This document shows positions 22,742-33,440 of a stretch of DNA of 64,000 nt, piece after piece. Both the position numbers and the translations under genes were made by a program. Numbering within the stretch: position 1 is the stretch's first letter; each line of letters opens with the position of its first letter. Under the pieces are notes generated by a model, which was not told the DNA's origin, did not search any database, and saw only the letters and a program-made list of their open reading frames with translations. The stretch comes from Periplaneta americana (taxonomy: Eukaryota; Arthropoda; Insecta; Blattodea; Blattidae), in NCBI RefSeq assembly GCF_040183065.1, contig NC_091132.1, forward strand, positions 165,258,102 to 165,322,101, in the 5' to 3' direction.

Positions 22742-23484
22742 CAGCGAATAGGGATTGTAAAGAATGGACACTGAGCGAATTGTCCTGTGTTTTGTTTCTC
22801 TGTGCGCCAGCGGCTAGTTCCACTTTCAAGCGCTAGAGGTAGTGTAATCGAGCATACGCTAAGATAATAATTGAGAATAGTATTAAGGCACAGGATCCAA
22901 ACATCGCCTACCTTATTGCATATTCCAGTAACGCTTTGCTTCAAATAAATTCAAGTTAGCAGCTTTTCCTCATTTCTCAGTGACAAACTAGTTGTAATAA
23001 TAATATTTTATATTTCAGATATAATACATTACCGGTATATTATAAAATAATATAGTACATTATAAAATTAAGTATCGAATTCGTTTAATATTTGTATATA
23101 ATATAATATAGGTATATGGTTTTACTTCTCGTAAGAGTTTTGTTTTTCCATTTTGAGCGCTATCAAATCATTACATATTTTAATTGTTGTTGGGGTCAAC
23201 GTCTCAACTCTCATTATAAAGGAAGTCCAGACATTGCATTTAATGGAGGATTTATTATTTTATGGATCCAATTTATTTTATTTGAGTACATAATGTACCT
23301 AGATGTATTAATTGTATGTGTTATATTTCCGCTGTGTCGACTGCTAGCTGGTGTGATGTCAGCGCCAACTCTAGGCAGAAAGCAGAATGTCTCGTTCTAG
23401 CTGGCTTGAAGGTCATTGAAATCAGTCCGGCTACATCAAAGGTACCGACGCGAAGTGTCCATTCTTTATAATCCCTATTCGCTG
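22742..23484. mobile_element. 743-bp TIR element, 7-bp TSD GTATCAC (copy 1)
   Basis: The termini CAGCGAATAGGGATTGTAAA (left) and its inverted partner (right, ending TATTCGCTG) agree over about 30 bp with one difference. The 7-bp GTATCAC flanks both sides (22735-22741, 23485-23491). Units C (about 49718) and D (about 62198) carry the unoccupied site with a single GTATCAC. A second copy is at 38076-38813. No coding capacity. TSDs of 7 bp are unusual; P-type and Dada elements are candidates. Confidence 0.85.
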
Positions 23485-23675
23485 GTATCACATGCTCATC
23501 TGTGCTGATGTACACATTCGTTTGTATTTTTTTGGTAACTTTTGTGTGTTGTGGCGTGCACAGAAATACACACACTGCGCAGATGTGGACTTATTATTAA
23601 AAGCTAGTAAGTCTGTCTGAGTATTTCACATTCTGCATATTAACTTATGTCACTTAATTTCATTTTTCAGTCGTA

Positions 23676-23768
23676 ATGGACGTGATCAAGATGGAACCTG
23701 GGTCCGACCCAATGGGTATACAGACAAGTGGTATCGCAGATGTAGAAGAGAAGAAGCCTTTATCTGAG
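23676..23768 (+). CDS. Unit B exon 1: N-terminus of intact 15-finger protein
   Basis: Thirty-one codons (MDVIKMEPGSDPMGIQTSGI to KKPLSE), preceded by CATTTTTCAG|TCGTA and ending GAG|GTATAT. Predicted mRNA join: 23671-23768, 24346-24483, 24798-24877, 36613-37939, giving 545 aa. This is the only unit in the window with an uninterrupted finger exon. I-K-M-E is a SUMO consensus. A possible short 5'UTR intron with a GTAAGT donor lies about 65 bp upstream. No transcript evidence is available from sequence alone. Confidence 0.88.
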
Positions 23769-24345
23769 GTATATTGAGAGCAATTACTTTTCTTTTCATT
23801 TTCTAAATGCGTCATTTATAACTAGGAAACGCATTCCTTTGTAATTAACTGTTTTTTCTTCCGCGACATGAAACACAACTAAAAAAAGTTGAATATTGTG
23901 AATGTGAAGTTCCAAACGGAAATTTCTTTCACATTAAACAAACATACTCACAAAATGGTGTGAATATTTAAATTCAGATTATATATTTCAAACAAACAAA
24001 CCTTTTTTTTTTTATTCCATAAATTTTTAGAAGAGCATTTATGTAATTTAAAGCTGAATCAATAATAGGTTATTTAGAATAATATTAACCTTTATATTTC
24101 ATGCTGGATCCTTCTGATCATACTATCAGCATATTATCATCCAATAAATATATTCTTTTACTCGTATATGCTGTGCTAGGACGCTTTTCACATAAATTAT
24201 TTCACTCTTGGTTTTGGAATAGCCAGATGTGCATTTGTTGACATCGGTATTAATAAAAATGTGGACGGACTTTATAAATAGTCACGGGTTTTCTTGAACA
24301 AATTTTATGCTGTTTTGTCTAATTATTTTGTAATTTTTGTTACAG

Positions 24346-24483
24346 GAAGGAAATTTATTAGATGTCGACGTCACTAAAATAAAAACTGAATGTATAGACC
24401 ACAGGTATGACATTAAATCGGAGATAGTATTTGAGGAATCTGCAGTGCCAATTGACTTTCCCATGCTGAAGAGTGAAGCTGAG
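24346..24483 (+). CDS. Unit B exon 2: acidic linker with SUMO motifs
   Basis: Forty-six codons after TGTTACAG and before GTGAGT, phase 0 on both sides. Begins EGNLLDVDVTKIKTECIDHR and ends FPMLKSEAE. I-K-T-E and L-K-S-E fit psi-K-x-E; I-K-S-E (from HRYDIKSE) is a third in this unit. Intron 1 is 577 bp and intron 2 is 314 bp; both are clean of transposons. Confidence 0.88.
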
Positions 24484-24797
24484 GTGAGTGCAGTCTATGA
24501 AGTGTGCTGGTCGCTAGTTCTCTCTCTGTTATTTACTAGCTGATGTAGCTGCTACAGTCATCCCTGTGATAACTTTTACTGTCCAATTTTTAAGTTTTAC
24601 TAGCACTGTTTAGTTTATTTGAATCATATACCGTACTTGCTGGTAATCCATTAGTGACAAAATGGATGCTCACAATCTTCACAATATGTTTATGTTACTG
24701 ACTTTGCTTTAAAGATTGGATGAGTTGTACAATTTTGCTGTCTGATTTTCTTTTATTATTGTGCTCTGTGTCTGTTTTGCGTAATCTTCTGCTACAG

Positions 24798-24877
24798 GAA
24801 GAGTTTTGTGAGTTGGATCAAGTGAAGGAAGTCAAACTGGAAGTAACAGCAGAGGAGAATGAAGTCTTGACTGAGAG
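24798..24877 (+). CDS. Unit B exon 3: acidic linker with VKLE motif
   Basis: Twenty-six codons plus AG, between GCTACAG and GTGAGT. The amino-acid sequence is identical to unit A. The next intron is 11.7 kb in this unit (24878-36612) because of the composite insertion at 25676-36524, compared with 0.9 kb in unit A and 2.7 kb in unit C. Confidence 0.88.
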
Positions 24878-25378
24878 GTGAGTGTAATATACGAGCCACT
24901 ATTTTGTTGTTGGTCTTACTGCTTTATTTAAATAATGACAACATAAACATATTTGTAATTTGAACGTGAATATTTTATATATGAATATTCCAGTTTATCG
25001 TGCGGACATAAATGACATGATTGATATAATATCCTATCTCTATCACGAACACCTGCCCTACCACTACTTTACCACTCCTACAACTGCCAACTAGTGGAGC
25101 TGATGTTGCTGCTGTCGGAAAAAATACCAAGGCATAGACCTGCCTTCAACTTTTCCCATTTAATGCAGAACAGTTCACCAACCATTTTCATTGACTAATG
25201 GAATGTAGCCAGGATATATAGTTCCTGTTGTTTTCTCAGGTCTGATCCGGCAGTTGTAGTAGGTTTTGTGTATAGCTTTGAAGGAAGTGGGTCCTACTTC
25301 TCTGCAGCATATCTTTCACAGATCCTGAGTTCTAACATATAAATTAGAAAATCTGTGTCCATTTCAATTTTTGGATAT

Positions 25379-25380
<2 letters not shown>

Positions 25381-25435
<55 letters not shown>
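25381..25435. repeat. (ATT)n microsatellite in unit B intron 3
   Basis: About 55 bp of ATT repeats at the position equivalent to the longer tracts in units A and C. Confidence 0.9.
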
Positions 25436-25992
25436 TAATTTGTACCATAGTTATTTATTTAATTGTATTAATTGTATGACCGCGTTAGACTTCTATTGTC
25501 CAGTGTCTGTTGTCGAGCACATAAATATTAATAATTAAATAAATAATTATTATTATTACTATCATTATTGCTGTTATGATTATTATAATTACTATTATTA
25601 ATTTTTGAAAGATAATCTATACAGAAGTAACTCAAGCTCATTGTCAATTGCTAATGGCATATGGGGTTCCAAATCTAGTAGTGGACACAATTAACCATTT
25701 TTTTTATTTAAATAAATTGTGAGTGGTTGATGTTTTAAGTGATTTATTTTTAAAAATATTCATCATATATTTAAACACATGTACATTCACTTAGGTATGT
25801 TTGATTATGGATGAATTTTTTGGCAAAATTGTATATCACTTTTTGTATAGTGAAGACAAATCTTAGTATTGGACACTCAAATTTTAGTAGTGGACATAAA
25901 AAAATTCAGTAGTGGACACCCAGTTAAAAATAACAAATGATCTGGAAAAAATGTAGTTCACCAGTAAACAACAAATAGACTGCCTTGTATTA

Positions 25993-27571
25993 TACAGGGT
26001 GTATCAAAAATACGTGTACAAACTTCAGGCATGGGTTCCTTACACCAAAAGAAGGAAAAAAGTTCATATGAACATATGTCCCATAATCCTTTGTTTCCCC
26101 GTTATTCATTTATTACTAAAAGTTTGCGTTCAACGGCCTTCGAGGTCCAACCTCAAAACTTCATTTCTTTATGCACTCATTCATACAAGGCTGTGACTCG
26201 TTGTATCAGAAATGGACTGCAGATGGCGAAGTGTTGCCATGGAGACTTGTTTACATTTGTCATTTGTCATTAGTCTGTCTTCAACGTTGCAATTGTGAAC
26301 GTGGAGTGAGTTAACGTGTTTCGTTCAACCATGGCAGGACGATATTCATTTCGTGAGCAGGCTGACATCATTTTTATGTATGGTCGCGCGAATGGTAATG
26401 GACGCGAGGCTGTACGGCTGTATCAGATGGCGTTTCCAGACCGAAGACAACCGAATCATCAAACCTTTGTTGCTGTGTATCGTCGCGTTGCTGAGACAGG
26501 AACCGTTGCACCACAGACTGGTGATCGAGGAAGACCAAGAATTGTTCGTATGCCGAATCTCGAAGAAGACATTTTACACTGTGCTGAAGACGATCCAGGT
26601 ATCAGTACAAGACAATTGGCTGTGACAACTGGTACATCACACAGTACAGCATGGAGGGTACTTCACGAGCAGCTCTTGTATCCGTATCATATGCAACGTG
26701 TGCAGGACCTTTCGCCTGCCGATTATCCACCACGGGAGAACTTTTGTCGATGGTTTCTAGCACAAATAGCCAAGCCATTGTTTGTCTCATCAGTTTTGTT
26801 TACAGATGAGGCAACGTTTGGGAGAGATGGAATTACCAATTTCCACAATGAACACGTATGGGCAGATCGTAATCCTCGTGCTGTATTTCAGGCTAGACAT
26901 CAGCAACAATTTAGGATTAATGTGTGGGCTAGAATTGTAGGTGACTGTCTGGTAGGTCCATACGTTCTACCAGCACGTCTTACAAGTGCTATCTACAGGG
27001 ACTTTATCCAAAACACTCTTCCAGAATTACTGCACGAAGATGTGCCTCTGAACATAAGACAAAACATGTGGTTCATGCATGATGGGGCTCCAGCACATTT
27101 TAGTCGCCTCGTTCGAGATACACTGACTGGTGTCTACCATGACAGATGGATAGGCAGAGGAGGACCAGTTCAATGGCCAGCACGTTCTCCCGACCTCAAT
27201 CCTTTGGATTTTTATCTTTGGGAGCACCTTAAACAATTGGTTTATGGAGCAGACATCCCGGATCAAGAAACTCTTCATCGACATGTCATGGAAGCCTGTG
27301 AAACCATTCGACATCATCCCGGAGTATTTGAAAGGGTGCGACAGTCCATTATTCGACGAGTGCATGCATGTCTAGAAGCAAGAGGAAGACATTTCAAGCA
27401 TTGGTTATGAGTTTTGTGTGTTGGCACATTATGAGTGTACCAATGTGTTGAACAGTTCTAAACGGGGAAACAATGGATTATGGGACATATGTTCATATGA
27501 ACTTTTTTCCTTCTTTTGGTGTAAGGAACCCATGCCTGAAGTTTGTACACGTATTTTTGATACACCCTGTA
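25993..27571 (+). mobile_element. Tc1/mariner-type element (DD41D), 111-bp TIRs, apparently intact
   Basis: The ends at 25993-26103 and 27461-27571 are inverted copies of each other over about 111 bp with one mismatch that I can find. They begin TACAGGGTGTATC, with TA as the probable target duplication. The whole element is 1.58 kb and contains one uninterrupted transposase gene. Near-identical TIRs and an open ORF indicate a very recent insertion. Confidence 0.92.
26331..27410 (+). CDS. Mariner-superfamily transposase, DD41D, intact
   Basis: 359 aa from MAGRYSF; an in-frame ATG five codons upstream (26316) is also possible. The N-terminus (about residues 5-70) resembles the helix-turn-helix region (DUF4817) found in many arthropod transposases (FREQADIIFMYGRANGNGRE). 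A second HTH, with STRQLAVTTGTSHSTAWRVL, follows at about 95-120. Catalytic motifs are FTDEATF (first Asp), FMHDGAPAH (second Asp) and SPDLNPLDFYLW (third Asp). Counting by hand, 41 residues separate the second and third catalytic Asp, the spacing known for rosa-type DD41D elements. The length is normal for the superfamily. No stop, frameshift or missing catalytic residue is seen, so it may be active. It is transcribed opposite to the host pogo element and in the same direction as the zinc-finger gene. Confidence 0.93.
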   Translation: MAGRYSFREQADIIFMYGRANGNGREAVRLYQMAFPDRRQPNHQTFVAVYRRVAETGTVAPQTGDRGRPRIVRMPNLEEDILHCAEDDPGISTRQLAVTTGTSHSTAWRVLHEQLLYPYHMQRVQDLSPADYPPRENFCRWFLAQIAKPLFVSSVLFTDEATFGRDGITNFHNEHVWADRNPRAVFQARHQQQFRINVWARIVGDCLVGPYVLPARLTSAIYRDFIQNTLPELLHEDVPLNIRQNMWFMHDGAPAHFSRLVRDTLTGVYHDRWIGRGGPVQWPARSPDLNPLDFYLWEHLKQLVYGADIPDQETLHRHVMEACETIRHHPGVFERVRQSIIRRVHACLEARGRHFKHWL

Positions 27572-27744
27572 TATATGAAGGAAATAATGTGGTAGATAAT
27601 TAAGATTGTTTAACCACTAGCCTTAAATCTAGAAAAACATAACTTGAAATTTTACAAAAATAACATTCAGACAAGAAAAAATCACACTAGGCCTAGGCCA
27701 TAGTTTCACTTATATTAATTTAATAGTCATTATGCATCGAGCCT

Positions 27745-28390
27745 ATAATGGTAGTAATTAAGACGCGAGTATGTTTATGAAACGAGCGCAAGCGAGTTTC
27801 GTAGTTTTCATACAAGCGTCTTAATTACCGTTATAGGCAAGTTTCATACGACTTTTTATGCTCGACCATATTTCTAACTTGAAGTTATTCATAAGTATTC
27901 ATGTTATCGTTATCTGACTGGGGAGCGGAACTGACCTTGTGCAATATCTCATAAATTGTGAGATGTGCGCAGACGCGAAAGTATTGATTTTTTTCGTAGA
28001 AACAAATGTCATTGACCTTGATATAATTTAGTGAGTAAAATATAGATTAATCTTGATATAACCTTGAAATTGATTTAGACATTGAAAAACGAGATGACAA
28101 ATTGAATTTATTTGTATATTAGTTACAATTAACGCTAATTAATATAGTAACAGAACATAACCATCTGCGACAGTATTGGATTTCCAGCCTCCGCGATGTT
28201 TCGCTATTTGTCTGTCGATTGCATATCCGAGAATAATCGATACTTGCGCTCTCAAATTGCTACAATGATGTTTTCTGATTGGTGGAACACCTGAACTCTA
28301 ATGGATAAGTGTACTTTAATGAGGTCCAGTAAAGGGCTGCTACCAGGTGTATAATTACTACATTTCGGCATGGTCGAGCATAAAAAAAGT
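27745..28390. mobile_element. MITE with foldback, ends TTTTTATGCTCGACCA
   Basis: ACTTTTTATGCTCGACCA (27851-27868) is inverted at 28371-28390. Just left is a tight hairpin (27745-27832) with arms around AGTAATTAAGACGC and GCGTCTTAATTAC. The right end abuts the pogo C-terminal zinc module ORF, whose reading changes character at about 28395. It is probably one element of about 640 bp; the superfamily is not settled. Confidence 0.55.
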
Positions 28391-28394
28391 TCTA

Positions 28395-28710
28395 CAAGGT
28401 ATGAAAACGACTCCCCCAGCAGGCCTATGTACTTAGAAAAACTATCTTGATCTTCACTGAGTGTAGCACAGTTGTGACAGTGAAAGATGACGCAGTCTTC
28501 CTCCATATCCTCTTCATCCAAGCCAAGTGTATTTACACGTGACTTTGGGATGCATTTAATGTGATGTGTATCTTTGCATTTGTCATATTCAACCCATGGT
28601 CGCTTCAGTTTCTTCAGGTTTAAACTCTTACCACATTTCTTGCAAAGCCAATCGTTCGGATCTTCGATTAATCTTCTTCTGCTCTTTGGCATTTTTTTTT
28701 CTTCTGTCAA
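28395..28710 (-). pseudogene. Pogo-like transposase, C-terminal zinc (PHD-like) module
   Basis: On the minus strand an ORF of about 105 codons reads WLCKKCGKSL, then WVEYDKCKDTHHIKC, then VIFHCHNC. The spacing of Cys/His pairs fits the small PHD/RING-like module at the C-terminus of many insect Tigger transposases. One expected Cys is Tyr (WVEYDKC for WxxCDxC), so zinc binding is probably impaired. It is disconnected from the DDE part by 0.8 kb and truncated by the MITE at 28390. Confidence 0.6.
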
Positions 28711-29537
28711 AATGGGCCACTTTTTTTTTCTGGGATCTTTGGATAAAAGAGGGATCTTTTAAAGGGGCTGCTAACAGTACCCCCTTTCTTTGAGGGATAG
28801 GATGGTGATGAACATGTTTTAACTTCAAATGTTCAAAATCATCCTACATATTATTCAAAACTGCATGTTCTTAAGCTACAAAACGCACGACTAATCGTGA
28901 TACTATTGCGATCATATTATACCATCCTATTATAAATTGCGTTTGATCTTTCTGCAACTACAGAAAAAAATACAAGGAATTCAATATCGATAATCCCTTC
29001 CCTATAAAAAAACACATTAGTGGCTGCATATCCTGTTTTTAGCGTATGGTACTTAAATACAAATGATTAAAGAGGGCAATATTCACCTTCGACATAGTTC
29101 CTATTTTTTTATTCGTGCATATTGTTCTCAAAGTTCTCGTTTAGGTTCATGAACATTCAATTTACTCGTATCTATATTCTGCATACTGCAGATTTCTCCA
29201 CCCATCTCGGGGAATCGCTATTATACAGGTTTACGTTATTATTTATTGTAAATTAAATTAAGTTATGATGTAAGAAAATATTGAATTATATTAAATTATA
29301 CTAGGTTATACAAAATAATTTTGAATATAATTTTGACACTCACAGAAAACCAACAAGAGGAAAAACGTAATCAACTGTAGCATATGACATAACATAGCCC
29401 TACAACATGTTGCACTGTATGGAACGCTCCTGCCATCTAGCGGTAAAACTTCCCATAACATATCCCTACTGAGTTCACCACCTCCCCTATCTTGCAGTCA
29501 CGCCAAATCCTTAGGAGATTCTTCAGGTGACCACTGC
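28711..29537. other. Interior of pogo-like element, no gene seen
   Basis: AT-rich sequence between the transposase C-terminal part and the zinc module. It may contain an intron or spacer of the element. Poly-A/poly-T runs near 28690-28730 come from a lysine-rich linker. Confidence 0.4.
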
Positions 29538-29908
29538 TCACCATCTCGAACCTCCTTGAACCTGCCAAAGTGACAGGATTAATTTTGTCCTCCTGCATTT
29601 CAATGAAGGTCTTGGTCTGGGATACGGAAGCTCCTCTGCCAGAGGATCAATCGGCTCTCTACTCTGGATACATTTGTCAAAATTGACAATTTGACTTTTG
29701 AATGTATTAAGCCCAGTGCGTAGAAACCCATTCTTTATTACCTCTTCAATAGCTTTGGTTGCAAAGACAGATTGCAAAAGACCACAAAATGTTTTCTTCG
29801 TTACATCCTTTGCGTAGTTCTCAAATTTCCACTGTCGTACAACATCCTTCCAGCCAACCTTGAAAAACTGACATCAGCTGGCTGCAAGAGATGTGTGCAA
29901 TTAGTACA
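29538..29908 (-). pseudogene. Pogo-like transposase, C-terminal part of DDE domain
   Basis: Read on the minus strand from 29908: THLLQPADVS (third catalytic Asp), then FKVGWKDVVRQWKFENYAKD, then an ORF with SVFATKAIEEVIKNGFLRTG and FDKCIQS. This order is diagnostic for the end of a Tigger/pogo DDE_1 domain. A frame change near 29830 separates LQPADV from the rest. It continues the N-terminal piece at 34371-33441, from which it is separated by the hAT relic. Confidence 0.7.
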
Positions 29909-30289
29909 GGGCTGGGCACATTACGTGATTCTGAGAAATGAGCGCTGTGTGCTTTAAAGAGCGTGTCTTGCGAGCATTGTGACGTATGCATACTGTACGT
30001 CATTCAGTGTCGGTGCAGTGGTGACTCTGCAGTATGATGGCGAACTTTGAAGACTGAGTTTCCGCTCATACACTAAAGCGTCCCGCTATTCCCAATGTTT
30101 TTAATGTATCATGGGAGGAGGAGTTCTTTTTGGTAGAGAGTAGTGGATTAGCAAAGTGTTTAATTTGGTATAAAACACTCCAACTGGTTAACAAGTTCAA
30201 TATCCAACGACAATATTCTTTACAGCATGCTACTGAATATGACAAATATGTTGGTAATGAACGCCATAAATTAATACAACAACTTAAAG

Positions 30290-30598
30290 GAAATGTTTCT
30301 CTGGTACATTATATTAGAGTATCTGTTTCATATTTATATTGCATTATAAGTTATTATACATTTAGTAATATATAATTTTATATTATACAAGTAAGTATCA
30401 TGATATATCATAGTATAGTATATTACAGTTCATGATATATCATATATCATATTATGTACATGAACTGTAATATATTACACTATGATGTATCATAATACTT
30501 GTATAATTTAAAATTATATATTACTAAATGTATAATAACTTATAATGCAATATAAATATCGAATGGATACTCTAATATAATGTACCTGAGAAACATTT
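30290..30598. repeat. Long palindrome (about 150-bp arms)
   Basis: The sequence from AAATGTTTCTCTGGTACATT (30289) to AATGTACCTGAGAAACATTT (30598) folds on itself with only scattered mismatches and a centre near 30444. It starts inside hAT-derived coding sequence, so the right arm is an inverted copy of part of the element. Confidence 0.85.
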
Positions 30599-30624
30599 TA
30601 TGCACGTTGTATTAATTTATGGTC

Positions 30625-31605
30625 ATATCATATCATATCATATATTACATTACATCATATTTTATTACATTACATTACATTACATTATATTATATTATAT
30701 TATTATATATTATTCTACATTACATTATATTATATTATATTATATTACATTACATTACAATACAATACATTACATTACATTATATTATATTATATTACAT
30801 TTTATTATATTATATGACATTATATTATATTACATTACATTATATTATATGACATTACATTATATTATATTATATTACATTACATTATATTATATTATAT
30901 TACATTACATTATATTATATTATATTACATTACATTTTATATTATATTACATTACATTATATTATATTATATTACATTATATTATATTACATTATATTAT
31001 ATTATATTATATTACATTACATTATATTATATTACATTATATTATATTACATTACATTATATTATATTACATTACATTACATATATTATATTATATTATG
31101 TGACATTACATTACATTATATTATATTATATTACATTGCATTATATTATATTATATTATATTATATGACATTACATTACATTATATTATATTATATTATA
31201 TTACATTACATTATATTATATCATATTATATTACATTATATTATATTATGTTATATTATATTACAGTACATTACATTACATTATATTATATTATATTATA
31301 TTAAATTACATTATATTATATGATATTACATTATTTTATATTATATGACATTACATTACATTATATTATATTATATTATATTATATTATATTATATTACA
31401 TTACATTACATTATATTATATTATATTACATTATATTATATTACATTACATTACATTACATTACATTACATTATATTATATTATATTACATTATATTATA
31501 TTATATTATATGACATTACATTACATTATATTGTATTATATTATATTATATTATATGACATTACATTACATTATATTGTATTATATTATATTATATTATA
31601 TTACA
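30625..31605. repeat. (ATTAT/ATTAC)n pentanucleotide satellite
   Basis: Nearly 1 kb of ATTAT and ATTAC pentamers in irregular alternation, with rare variants (GACAT). It creates long spurious open frames in several phases. Confidence 0.95.
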
Positions 31606-32089
31606 TTTTTTTTCTTTATTGTGCTAAAACAGCAAGTTCCATTGCATACAATATTTGCAATTCTACATGCTATGTTTATGCTACATATTTTTCAGTTCAT
31701 AGTTGATATTCATATAGCAGTACATTATTGCAATACTCGTATACAGAGTCGGTTAAAATAGATATTACAATCCAAAAATTAAAATAAATAAAAATTATCT
31801 ACTCTACACAATATATGATCAACTAGCAATTATAAATCTTATGCTTAATTAATACATAACAAATACGCATTACACATCCACAATTAAATTATCTATGTAC
31901 TATATACAATCAATCCGCTCGCCAGTTACAAAGCTTATGCCTAAATGCATTATACGTAAATTTTGTACAAGTGTTGCAATATTACATGCTATGTTTATAT
32001 TATCAATCGAATTGATATATGTAGAATAGTTCACAGTTCATAGTTATTTAGCAATACACTATTGTAATAGATATAGTCAAATTAAATTA

Positions 32090-32410
32090 TACCTTACAAA
32101 TCCAAAGTTTAAAATATGTATTACAAATCCACAATTATATTGTACCTTACAAATTCACAATTTAAAATATTATACATTATAAATCCGAAATTTAAAATAT
32201 GCATTACAAATCCACAATTTAAATTGTATCTTACAATTCACAATTTAAAATATTATACATTATAAATCCGAAATTTAAAATATGCATTACAAATCCGCAA
32301 TTTAAATTGTATCTTACAATTCACAATTTAAAATATTATACATTACAAATGCACAATTTAAATTGCAGCTTACAAATTTACAATTAAAATATTATACATT
32401 ACAAGTTCAC
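32090..32410. repeat. 83-bp minisatellite
   Basis: About four imperfect copies of a unit built from CATTACAAATCCACAATTTA and TTACAATTCACAATTTAAAA. Equivalent points at 32221 and 32304 give a period of 83. Confidence 0.75.
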
Positions 32411-32865
32411 AAATTTAAATAAAATTTTCTACTCTATACAATGGATGATAAGCTAGCCAATTATAAAGCTTATGCTTAAATACATTATAAGACAACGTTG
32501 TACAAGTGTTTGAATATTATATGCTATTTTTACATTTCATACATGTTCACAGTCATTTAACAATACACTATTGCAATAGACTGAGTCATATTTGAATTGT
32601 ACATCACAGATCCACAGTTTAAAATCTTATAATTGTATGCTTATTTGGATTCATGTTTACAATGCGTTGTACTTATTTTTATTCATGTTTATAATGTGTT
32701 AAAGTCTATTGATTGTATGAATGTTTTGAATTGTTTGTAGTGTTTCAAAATGAGTTGATCTTGAGCAACTGGCCACTTTCCATGATTCGTTACTATTTGA
32801 TGTCTAAAGATGTCCCTCTGCTGCTGAAGTTTTCTAAACCTGTATTTTAGATGATCCACAATTTT

Positions 32866-33047
32866 TTATATTATATTACATTATATTATATTATATTATA
32901 TTACATTACATTACATTACATTATATTATATTATATTACATTACATTACATTACATTACATTATATTATATTACATTATATTATATTATATTATATTATA
33001 TTATATTATATTATATTATATTATATTATATTATATTATATTATATA
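32866..33047. repeat. (ATTAT/ATTAC)n satellite, second block
   Basis: About 180 bp of the same pentamer family as 30625-31605, ending immediately before the hAT coding relic at 33050. Confidence 0.95.
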
Positions 33048-33440
33048 TTAACAGGATGACAATAATGCACTTCGTGAATCGGCTATGAGAATTAGCTACA
33101 AAATTTGCCACGAAATTGCAAAGGAATTGAAAACATTCAACGGAGGTGAATTCATCAAGCGATGTTTAATTACATTGGCAGATGAACTCTGTCCAAAGCA
33201 AGTAGGGAAGTGGAAGCCATACGCCTTCTCGTAGAACCGTGGTGAGGAGATTGCAGTCTGTGCGTATGGGTTATGTAAATAAGCCTAATGATTTGTGTGT
33301 GTGCATAGAGCGAAGTTTATTTCATTAAATTAATAAGAGTGTTATAAAGTCTGTACAGTACAATGGATTGATGTAATATCCTTATAAACTATTATATACT
33401 GACAGACTGAATGACTAGAACAACCATGGCTCTTGTTACA

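Larger units (their letters stand above)
29910..33430 (+). mobile_element. Decayed hAT-type element (GTF2IRD2/ZBED-like) with satellites, inside pogo ORF
   Basis: It starts near CAGGGCTGGGCAC, a typical hAT terminus, right where the pogo ORF is interrupted. Positions 30095-30320 encode a BED/GTF2IRD2-like N-terminus (EEFFLVESSGLAKCLIWYKT, KFNIQRQYSLQHATEYDKY) in which Trp and Gln replace expected zinc ligands. Positions 33050-33265 encode a further part (ISYKICHEIAKELKTFNGGE, ADELCPKQ) ending at a stop. Between them are a palindrome, pentanucleotide satellites and an 83-bp minisatellite. The right boundary is not resolved. Confidence 0.55.

Noticed and set aside
26353-26625. 90-codon frame overlapping the mariner transposase
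   Set aside because: Shadow of the intact 359-residue transposase in another frame.
30600-31761. Long open frames of Tyr/Ile/His-rich peptides
   Set aside because: Produced by the ATTAT/ATTAC satellite, which lacks stops in some phases.
31990-32410. CRISPR-like spaced repeats
   Set aside because: Repeats are contiguous and AT-rich with no unique spacers, in a eukaryotic intron; it is a minisatellite.
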